Source: an uncultured Muribaculaceae bacterium (GTDB lineage: Bacteria; Bacteroidota; Bacteroidia; Bacteroidales; Muribaculaceae). From it: DNA of 30,060 nt. The position numbers and the translations under genes were made by a program. This document shows, one piece after another, positions 7,337 to 14,900 of the stretch (positions are counted from its first letter, which is position 1; every line of letters starts with the position of its first letter). The stretch is from NCBI GenBank assembly GCA_910589055.1, contig CAJURN010000003.1:1-30060 (forward strand), in the 5' to 3' direction. Under the pieces are notes generated by a model that had not been told where the DNA came from, ran no database searches, and saw only the letters and a list, made by a program, of their open reading frames with translations.

Positions 7337-7636
7337 ATGAATTCAGAAATTAATGTACCCCAACCCAAATTTGAAACGGTTGATGCGCCACAGAAATCTG
7401 ATCGAGGTAAAACGCTAATGGCTTATGGGAGTATTATTATTGGCATAATTGGGTTGGGCTTGTTTTTCGCTCCAATTCCGGAAATTATATGTGGAGTTGG
7501 AGGATTGATTCTCTCCATTATAGCAAAAGATAAAAATGCTTCATGGTTCACAGATGCTGTTAGACGATACGGTAATTATGCAGCTTGGCTAAACATAATA
7601 TGGGTGTGTATCGAATTAGGATTAAAATTCGTATGA
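7337..7636 (+). CDS. Small membrane protein
   Basis: 99 residues from the ATG at 7337. The same frame is open upstream to 7187, but that part crosses the structured RNA and its T8 tract, so the later start is preferred. Residues about 1-25 are polar. Two hydrophobic segments follow: GSIIIGIIGLGLFFAPIPEI with the adjoining ICGVGGLILSIIA, and the C-terminal YAAWLNIIWVCIELGLKFV. The fold recalls small DUF4190-like membrane proteins (a hydrophobic hairpin around a GGLILSIIA motif). It is the first of three AT-rich genes on the same strand. No function can be assigned. Confidence 0.6.
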   Translation: MNSEINVPQPKFETVDAPQKSDRGKTLMAYGSIIIGIIGLGLFFAPIPEIICGVGGLILSIIAKDKNASWFTDAVRRYGNYAAWLNIIWVCIELGLKFV

Positions 7637-7709
7637 ATTGATTTTTCAGAAATCTGTAACTATTCGTGAATAACAGATAACCATTATAAATTATTAAAAA
7701 AATTTTTTT

Positions 7710-8036
7710 ATGAGTAACGATGCAGTAATTTCAGCTACACAGAAAGCAAAGGCTGAAAAGGGAAAACTATCATGGATGGTATCATTCTTAGAAGTGATAC
7801 TAGTAATTGGATATTTTATCCTAGGATGGAGTGCCATAACGAGTTTTATCACATCATTTGATATTGCCAATCTATTCCAAGACATTTTGGATGCAATATA
7901 CTTCCTTATAGGAGGGACAATTGTAACAACAGTAATGTGTTTTATCCCAGTATTCAAATCAAGAAATAATATGTATATAGCGGTTTGTAATATTGTTTGG
8001 CTTCTCTTTAACCTCTACGGTTTCTTAGTATACTAA
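7710..8036 (+). CDS. Small membrane protein with three hydrophobic segments
   Basis: 108 residues. A polar, Lys-rich start (about 1-20) is followed by hydrophobic stretches at about 23-50 (VSFLEVILVIGYFILGW), 62-80 (AIYFLIGGTIVTTVMCFIPV) and 90-108 (IAVCNIVWLLFNLYGFLVY). No family is recognised. The gene is 73 nt after the previous small membrane gene and 35 nt before the lipoprotein, so the three may form one transcript with the terminator at 8988-9020. Codons are AT-rich, unlike the GC-richer genes at 350-6688. Confidence 0.6.
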   Translation: MSNDAVISATQKAKAEKGKLSWMVSFLEVILVIGYFILGWSAITSFITSFDIANLFQDILDAIYFLIGGTIVTTVMCFIPVFKSRNNMYIAVCNIVWLLFNLYGFLVY

Positions 8037-8071
8037 TAAAATTATTGAATAACCTAATAAATAAAACAAAT

Positions 8072-8953
8072 ATGAAAAAACTAAAATTTATAAGTTACAT
8101 CCTTGTTCTCGGCCTTTTAGTATCTTGTGGTGGGAAAAAAGAAGAAAAATCAGAAAATATATTCATGAAACCGGAAACTACTACTGTTTCCGGGGGGCTT
8201 GGAGAATGTTTCAGGGTAATAGATAGAGAGTATAAAATTATTGGCGATTGGCCTAAACTCATTACAGTTGAATTGGAAAGGACTGATTCCTCTTTACCAT
8301 TTGAATTGACTTCAAGTACAGAAGTACGTTCATATAGTCATTCCATGACAGGTTCCTTTATACAAGTTGGATTTGGAATTGAATTTTTGGATGAGGATGG
8401 GAATGTATTGGATAAAATAAGCGCTTCAGCATCAGGACTTTCTGGGTCGTATGATTCTAATGAATCTGTTGATTTGGTTAAACTAAGACCTGGAGAAAAA
8501 GGTAGTATACGCTTCAGCTTAGATTCTGATGCAGAAAATGCAACTCAATTTAGAATTTCTTCATCTTATACCGAAAATGAAGGAGATGACTCTTCAGAGG
8601 TATATTCTATCTCTGACTCTAACGACTATGAAGAGGAAGAAAGTGTAATTGTAGAGGATGTGGATGACGATGCAGAAGTAGAAGCCGCTACAATTAGCAA
8701 TACATCTTCTTCATCTAAAAATTGGAATGCCCTTCTTGATTCGTACGAACAATATGTGGATAAGTACATTTCATATATGAAAAAGGCTGCTAATGGAGAT
8801 ATGAGCGCTCTGTCTGAATATCCGGCACTTATGCAAAAAGCGCAGGATTTTAGTGAGCAATTAGATGGTGCGCAAGGAGATATGACACCGGCTCAATGGG
8901 CTCGTTATATGAAAATAACACAGAAGATGATGAAAGCAGCCCAAGAGATGTAA
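8072..8953 (+). CDS. Putative lipoprotein
   Basis: 293 residues from the ATG at 8072. An in-frame TTG at 8045 is less likely because the signal peptide begins MKKLKF at 8072. Residues 1-18 form a lipoprotein signal peptide ending LLVSC, with Cys19 as the lipidated residue. The following GGKKEEKSE is charged, like the lipoprotein export signal that sends Bacteroidetes lipoproteins to the cell surface. The middle is beta-rich. An acidic, low-complexity stretch (about 175-215, EEEESVIVEDVDDDAEVE) separates it from a helical C-terminus (about 225-293) with a QKAQDFSEQL...MTPAQWARY segment. No family is recognised. A strong terminator follows 34 bp after the stop. Confidence 0.7.
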   Translation: MKKLKFISYILVLGLLVSCGGKKEEKSENIFMKPETTTVSGGLGECFRVIDREYKIIGDWPKLITVELERTDSSLPFELTSSTEVRSYSHSMTGSFIQVGFGIEFLDEDGNVLDKISASASGLSGSYDSNESVDLVKLRPGEKGSIRFSLDSDAENATQFRISSSYTENEGDDSSEVYSISDSNDYEEEESVIVEDVDDDAEVEAATISNTSSSSKNWNALLDSYEQYVDKYISYMKKAANGDMSALSEYPALMQKAQDFSEQLDGAQGDMTPAQWARYMKITQKMMKAAQEM

Positions 8954-8987
8954 ATGGCAGAATTAAAATAATAAAACAATATCCAGC

Positions 8988-9020
8988 AAGGGGCTATGTC
9001 ATTTTTGAACATAGCCCCTT
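8988..9020 (+). terminator. Rho-independent terminator after the lipoprotein gene
   Basis: AAGGGGCTATGT (8988-8999), loop CATTTTTGA, ACATAGCCCCTT (9009-9020): a perfect 12-bp stem, with T-rich sequence further on. Confidence 0.8.
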
Positions 9021-9098
9021 TATAGCTACTTGTTGATTTTTTTATCATTCATAGATTATAGATGCAAATAAAAAGTAAAAAAGGTTTGAAAAGAATCA

Positions 9099-9425
9099 TT
9101 ACTTTTGGGGTAGAAGATATCCGGTATTAGTTTTGTTTCTTGAACCTGTGTTCAGCATAGCTTTATTTTCAGAGTCGCTGTTAATCATCTCAATAGTATT
9201 GTCTATATATATCCTTGGGGTACCAGAAACTTGCTGTTGGATTAGTGTAAGCCATCTGACAGCTTTATTTTTGATGTCTTTAGGGCTAAGGCTTGTAGAT
9301 GTCAGGCTCCAAGCAAGATGGTAACGAGAAGTTTTTCCTTTTTTTAGAGAGATTTTTGAACAAAGGAATGGAATATCTTCTCTAATATTTTGTTTAATAG
9401 TTTTTTCCGCAGAATGATGCACCAC
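9099..9425 (-). CDS. Doubtful minus-strand ORF, 108 residues, with a canonical promoter
   Basis: An open frame of 108 codons with GTG as its only plausible start (9425 or 9422). No ATG is available in frame after the stop at 9446-9444. The product is basic and has no recognised motif (stretch RWLTLIQQQVSGTPRIYIDN). The reason to keep it is the promoter at 9484-9514 on this strand, which has an exact TTTG/TATCTTTG pair and would make a transcript through it. It may be a real small protein, the remnant of a gene, or an untranslated RNA. Confidence 0.35.
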   Translation of the reverse strand: MVHHSAEKTIKQNIREDIPFLCSKISLKKGKTSRYHLAWSLTSTSLSPKDIKNKAVRWLTLIQQQVSGTPRIYIDNTIEMINSDSENKAMLNTGSRNKTNTGYLLPQK

Positions 9426-9483
9426 AATCCCATAATAGTGAATTTAACTTAAAAGAATATTAGCATAAAGAGTGCTTTGTTGA

Positions 9484-9514
9484 CAAAGATACAAATAAGA
9501 TGGAGTAATACAAA
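9484..9514 (-). promoter_or_regulatory. Bacteroidetes-type promoter, minus strand
   Basis: On the minus strand, TTTG (9514-9511), 19 nt, TATCTTTG (9491-9484). It reads toward the ORF at 9099-9425, whose start is about 59 nt away. Confidence 0.65.
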
Positions 9515-9636
9515 ATTAAAATTTCATAGCAATATAGTATATTTATCATTGTATTCAGTATTTGGATGACAATAATCGGATAGATTGATGCGATTATATG
9601 TTCCAATATATTGAAGTTGTAATATATTCCAATTTA

Positions 9637-10590
9637 TCAGATTATTGAGTCGTTATTGGGATTGCGTTTGTAGTAGTTTGCGAGGGCGGAGTGCGGGGTA
9701 GTGTTGGCATAGCAATATGCGCAGCCGTGGGGGCAGGTGTTGTACGCGCCGATGTCCTTTGAGAGTATACATCCGCAGTGTTTTCTTTGGCCGTTGTCGG
9801 AGCGGGCATGATATAGGAAGTTGTTTAGGACGGCGTCATTCGGAGCGAGACGGGCAATCAGCTCCGGGTCAATACATCGGTTGTGTGCAATGCCGAAATG
9901 TTCCAGTGATATCGGCTCGGAGCAGGTAGCGAGTTGAAGACCCCATGACGCGTTCAGCCCGGAAAGTTTGTCTGCGAAGCTGAGCATTGCCGGCTTATCC
10001 CATTCGCGATAGTGTATGCCGGCTTGATTCAGATTGCGCCCCACTTTTTTGTATGAAGCAATGTCGGCAAAGCTGAATACAAGTTTCTCGGCGTAACCGT
10101 TTAAGCGGCGTGCTATATTGTCAACTCGCTCAAGCAATATATCCTCCGTGATATCTTCCGTCAATAGAAGAGGGTCAAAGCGCCACACCACAGCCCCAGG
10201 TCCCAGTACATCTACAAGCCTTTTAAAGGTGTCTGTTCTGAAATTAAGGTTTGGAACATTGGGTTCAAGGGCATTTTGCTCATAGTCATTCAGGGTATAT
10301 TGGATGTAACAACCGATTCCACGCTTTTGCAATTCATTAATCTGTGGCAGCAACGGAGCGGGATTCTTAGACCAGAATACAATAAATCGGGTGTTGGCAA
10401 ACGACACATAACTATCCTTGCCGTTAAACGGATTTCGCCACCGGGAATAGCCCTTAGCCAGGCGGTCGAAAAACCACTCAGTGTAGAACGCGGGGATATC
10501 CGTAGCCCTGCTCGCAGATATAATCAGAGGCACCTGCGCAGGCACTATCTGATTGCTGTCCGTAATAATTTCCAATGTTTGATGCTTCAT
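9637..10590 (-). CDS. DUF1848 family protein (radical-SAM-like cysteine motif at C-terminus)
   Basis: 317 residues, full length for the DUF1848 family, which starts with SASRATDIPAF (25-35) and ends in a cysteine cluster. Here the end reads HCGCILSKDIGAYNTCPHGC then AYCYAN. Cys286, Cys290 and Cys293 form CX3CX2C, the spacing that binds the [4Fe-4S] cluster in radical SAM enzymes, but at the C-terminal end. Cys272 and Cys274 precede it. The central part (FVFWSKNPAPLLP, VVWRFDPLLL, LVFSFADIASY) fits alternating strands and helices. The substrate is unknown. It lies 55 nt after the Fic gene on the same strand and has no promoter of its own that I can see, so co-transcription with Fic is likely. 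Confidence 0.82.
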   Translation of the reverse strand: MKHQTLEIITDSNQIVPAQVPLIISASRATDIPAFYTEWFFDRLAKGYSRWRNPFNGKDSYVSFANTRFIVFWSKNPAPLLPQINELQKRGIGCYIQYTLNDYEQNALEPNVPNLNFRTDTFKRLVDVLGPGAVVWRFDPLLLTEDITEDILLERVDNIARRLNGYAEKLVFSFADIASYKKVGRNLNQAGIHYREWDKPAMLSFADKLSGLNASWGLQLATCSEPISLEHFGIAHNRCIDPELIARLAPNDAVLNNFLYHARSDNGQRKHCGCILSKDIGAYNTCPHGCAYCYANTTPHSALANYYKRNPNNDSII

Positions 10591-10645
10591 GGTCGGGCTG
10601 CGGTTCTGCCTTTTTCATTTTGCAAGATAAGGTTTGGATTATAAT

Positions 10646-11758
10646 CTAATTTGAACAAACAATCCAGCGGAGTTGCCGAGTGGAGCCTATGCGGGTGAGG
10701 AAGCCTTTGTCTTTGAGAGATTTGATTATGCGGTCGATTGTTCTGACCGACAAGTCAGTCTTATTTGCAAGTTCTGCTATGGAAATACTTTTATTTGCCA
10801 TAATTAACTTCAGTACAGCAGTCTCTTTCATGTTCAATCCCTCAAATTGGCTTGTAACGTCATTTTGGCGTTTCAAAGTTGCTGAAACGTCATTTTGGCG
10901 TTGATTGGCGTTCCATCGGATATGGAGATAGCGGTTTTTCAGCTCGTTGGTCTCACCTAAGAGAAGGTTGCGGAAGAACAGCTGAAGATATTCCGTAGTA
11001 GGCTCTACCCCTTTTGCTACATTGCGGTAGTTGGCGCGGACAAGTGCGTTGCGAAAGTACCATGAATGATTCTTGAACATATCATTTTCCACTTCGTATC
11101 CTAACGAGCGCAGGTACTTGATAGTGAAGACGGCTGTTGTCCGGGTATTGCCTTCGGAAAAAGGGTGTATCTGCCATAATCCGGATATAAATCGGGCAAG
11201 ATGTTCGATTATTTGCTCTTGCGACAAGCCGTTGTAGCGGAATTGCCGCTCTTGCTCCAGGTCATATTCAATGGTGCGTACAAGGTCTTCATTCGGGCCA
11301 TAAAGCAACGAAGCGCCGTCGAGTACCCATTCCTTCTTGGAAATGTCAAAACGGCGGAACTCACCGGCTTGTTTCATCGCGCCCTTGAATATGCGGCGAT
11401 GTATGCCTGACAGCCCGGCCACGCTAAACACAAAAGCATCAGAGGAAAGCTCGCGGACGATATTCTTCGACACCTCATCGGCCTCCTTCACATCTTCGGG
11501 AATTTCACGGGCAGCTTCACTCTTATAATACGTCTTGATAAGCCGGTCGACACCATCAATGTCCACCTCCCCCTCGATGTGGCGCTTGGCCGTCTCGACG
11601 AGATAGTCTGAAACCTCCAGGCCATCCACCTTTTGTAGTCCGATAGCCGTTTGCCACAACTCCGCCCGCACCTTAGGCCCCGGCTCCGTAGCCCTCAGAT
11701 ATTGCTCAAATTCATTGTATTGCTCCATTGACCTTTCTTCTGACATATCCGTATTCAT
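10646..11758 (-). CDS. Fic domain protein with C-terminal winged-helix
   Basis: About 370 residues from the ATG at 11758; the frame is open to 11842, but that part crosses the promoter. Other possible starts are 11746 and 11728, the last preceded by AGAAAGG. The Fic core motif HPFSEGNTRTT (198-208) has the catalytic His198, Phe200, Glu202, Asn204 and Arg206, so AMP-transfer (or a related transfer) to a hydroxyl of a target protein is expected. An N-terminal segment (about 48-80, AKRHIEGEVDIDGVDRLIKT) resembles the VbhA-type antitoxin helix that holds Fic enzymes inactive, but the Ser/Thr is not at the usual spacing. The C-terminus (about 310-370, SIAELANKTDLSVRTIDRII) is a winged helix-turn-helix, so it may bind its own promoter. 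DUF1848 follows in the same direction. Confidence 0.88.
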   Translation of the reverse strand: MNTDMSEERSMEQYNEFEQYLRATEPGPKVRAELWQTAIGLQKVDGLEVSDYLVETAKRHIEGEVDIDGVDRLIKTYYKSEAAREIPEDVKEADEVSKNIVRELSSDAFVFSVAGLSGIHRRIFKGAMKQAGEFRRFDISKKEWVLDGASLLYGPNEDLVRTIEYDLEQERQFRYNGLSQEQIIEHLARFISGLWQIHPFSEGNTRTTAVFTIKYLRSLGYEVENDMFKNHSWYFRNALVRANYRNVAKGVEPTTEYLQLFFRNLLLGETNELKNRYLHIRWNANQRQNDVSATLKRQNDVTSQFEGLNMKETAVLKLIMANKSISIAELANKTDLSVRTIDRIIKSLKDKGFLTRIGSTRQLRWIVCSN

Positions 11759-11769
11759 TTTTTCAATGC

Positions 11770-11777
11770 CAAAGGTA
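11770..11777 (-). promoter_or_regulatory. -7 element of the Fic gene (TACCTTTG)
   Basis: On the minus strand, TACCTTTG at 11777-11770, 11 nt before the ATG at 11758. No exact TTTG at -33. The short distance favours a start at 11746 or 11728. Confidence 0.5.
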
Positions 11778-11855
11778 ATAATAAACTGCGAGAATAAAAA
11801 ACGGGTTGCAACCGGGTGAGTTGACTTCGCAATGCCCGGCAATGCTAAAATAAAT

Positions 11856-11886
11856 TTTGCTTTGCCCTGGCGTATTCGTATTTTTG
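11856..11886 (+). promoter_or_regulatory. Bacteroidetes-type promoter of the exonuclease-helicase gene
   Basis: TTTG (11856-11859), 19 nt, TATTTTTG (11879-11886), 60 nt before the start codon. The surrounding 43 nt match the kinase promoter at 36 positions. Confidence 0.8.
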
Positions 11887-11946
11887 CAGAATAGAGACCT
11901 CAATTTATAATATAAATCCATTTCTAAACCTGACAGACAACGCGAA

Positions 11947-14900
11947 ATGTCAATCTGGGATAAAATACAGGCGCTTATCGGTGCTTCTGACAGTATTCCT
12001 TCTGATGCAACTGAGTATAGCACTAAGAAGCGCAACGCCATGCGGTATGCCTTTGTGGATGCCGAAGTGGGTATACGCGATCAGAAAGTCCATGATATCG
12101 GCGCGTTACGCTATGATGGTGCCGTGTATCATGGTGGCTCGAAAAAAGAGCTGATGAAGTTTTTGGAAGGGGTGGATTATCTATGCGGACACAATATAAT
12201 CCGGCATGATGCGAAATATCTGTTCGGAGGGGAAAGGCCGAAATATCTACTTGTGGATACGTTGCATGTCTCGCCATTGTTATTTCCGGAACGTCCTTAC
12301 CATAAACTGCTGAAAGATGAAAAGCTCCAGACTGATGAATTGAATAATCCTGTCAATGATTGTCAGAAAGCGCGGAGTTTATTGATGGACGAAGTGGCTG
12401 CATGGAATCAGATGCCACAGGAAAAACAGCGGATTTATGCAGCTTTGCTGCAAGAAACGGCTGAATTTGGCGGTTTTATAAGTTTTGTAGATGGCGGTAC
12501 TCAATCGGAGGAACATACACGTGAAACACTTGTAGATTTAATTAAGACTTACTACAAGGGTAAAATTTGTGAGAATGTTAATCTGGAAGAGACCGTAGAG
12601 AAAAGTCCTGTTGAACTTGCATACGCTTTAGCGTTGGTTGATACGAGCGACCATCGTTCCATTACTCCCGGATGGGTGCTTAAAAATTATCCGAATGTAG
12701 AAAATATAGTTCGTCTTATGCGTCACACAAGATGTAATGCCGGTTGTGCTTACTGCAACAGTGTGTTAGATGTGCATAAGAATCTTAAGACTTTTTTCGG
12801 ATACGATGAGTTCCGCACCTACAATGGAGAACCGTTGCAAGAAAATGCCACAAGAGCGGCGGTAGAGGGGAAATCGGTGCTTGCCATCTTCCCGACGGGC
12901 GGAGGTAAGTCTTTGACCTTCCAGTTGGCCGCTTTGATGGAAGGTCAAACTGTACACGGTCTTACGGTGGTTATCTCTCCGCTGCAATCATTAATGAAAG
13001 ATCAGGTTGATAACCTTTCAAACAGGGGTATAACAGATGCAGTAACTATAAATGGGCTGCTTGACCCCATCTCCCGTTCGCTTGCAATACAGCGTGTTAT
13101 GGATGGAGATGTCTCGATTCTGTATATTTCTCCCGAGATGCTTCGCTCCAACACAATAGAGCGCATATTGCTGGCACGTCATGTGGTGCGTTTTGTTATA
13201 GACGAAGCTCATTGTTTTTCGTCATGGGGTCAGGATTTCCGGGTGGATTACCTTTATATCGGAAAGTTTATCCGCAAATTTCAGGAAAAGAAACAGCTTG
13301 CCAACCCAATTCCGGTTTCCTGCTTTACGGCTACTGCGAAACAGAAGGTAGTGCAGGATATATGTGACTATTTTCAAGAGTCATTAGGCATTACGTTTGA
13401 GTTGTTTGCATCAGGCGCAACGCGTACCAATCTTCGTTACTCCGTCATTCATGCCGATACGGACGATGACAAATATCAAAAACTTCGCAGTCTGATTGAG
13501 GAAAGTGACTGTCCTGTCATCGTGTATGTATCCCGAACCAAACGCACCAAAGAACTTGCGCTCAAACTTTCGCGTGATGGCTACAAGGCTTTGCCCTTCA
13601 ACGGAAGGATGGATGCTGACGAGAAGATCGCCAATCAGGAAGCCTTTATGAGCGACCAGATACGCATCATTGTGGCAACCTCTGCTTTCGGCATGGGCGT
13701 GGATAAAAAGGATGTCGGGCTCGTGGTGCATTATGATATCTCCGATTCTCTGGAGAACTACGTGCAGGAGGCCGGGCGTGCCGGACGTGATCCTCAACTC
13801 AATGCCAGATGCTATGTGTTATATAGCGATAATGATTTGGACAAACATTTCATTCTGCTAAACCAAACCAAATTAAGCATCAGCGAGATTCAGCAGATAT
13901 GGAAAGCAGTCAAGGAATTGACACGCTATCGCGAAAGTGTTTGCAGTTCAGCTCTGGAGATTGCAAGGAAAGCCGGTTGGGACGATTCCGTATCCGATAT
14001 TGAAACGCGGGTGAAAACTGCGATTTCCGCCCTTGAGCAGGCAGGCTATCTGGTGCGCGGAAATAATGTTCCTCACGTATATGCCACCGGTATTACTGTG
14101 AAGAATCTGGATGAAGCGCGCAAACGCATCACCGATTCCGTGCTTTTTGAAAGCAATGATGTCGAGAAGGCTGTGCGTATAATTAAGTCGCTTATATCCC
14201 AGAAGAGTATAGCAAGAGCCCAGGATTCTGAAGCGGAATCGCGCATTGACTATCTGGCAGACATTCTTGGATTGACTAAGGCGGAAGTCGTGTCTTCCGT
14301 GGAGCGAATGAGACAAGAGGGCATTTTGGCTGATTCGAGAGATATTTCAGTTTTCCTGATAGATTCCGATTCAGAGAGGAAATCACGGGCTTTGTTAGAG
14401 AAATTCACCAAGCTGGAGCAATATATTCTTGAACATATTCCGGATGATTCGTTGAAGATATCGTGCAAGCAGCTCAATGATGACGCCGTGAATGACGGAA
14501 TCCTGACTTCTCGAGAAAAGGATATCCGCACGTTGCTTTATTTTCTTACAATAAAGGGTTATACACGCAAGAAAGTAGATGGTGTTCAAAATATGGAGGT
14601 TGCCCGAAGAGCAGACATGGAAACTACTCTTGCCCGCTTTCGGAAACGGGTGGATGTGTCTCACTTTGTGGTGGAATGGCTCTACAATATAGCGAAGGAT
14701 AACGCGAGGGAAGAGGGCAAGACAATTGCCGTAAATTTTTCCGTAGTGGAATTGCTTAAGGAAATGAAACAATCCGGGAATGGACTGTTCAATACATTTG
14801 CGGACCTGCAGCTGGAAGACGTCGAGGAGGCTTTGCTGTATCTGTCAAAGATAGGTGCGTTGAAGCTGGAAGGCGGTTTCCTGGTCCTTTATAATGCAAT

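Noticed and set aside
11791..11815. Second copy of the CGGGTTGCAAC terminator
   Set aside because: AAAAAACGGGTTGCAAC is shared with the terminator at 18274, but the second arm is not complementary here (GTTGACTTCGC), so no stable hairpin forms. Possibly a decayed terminator.
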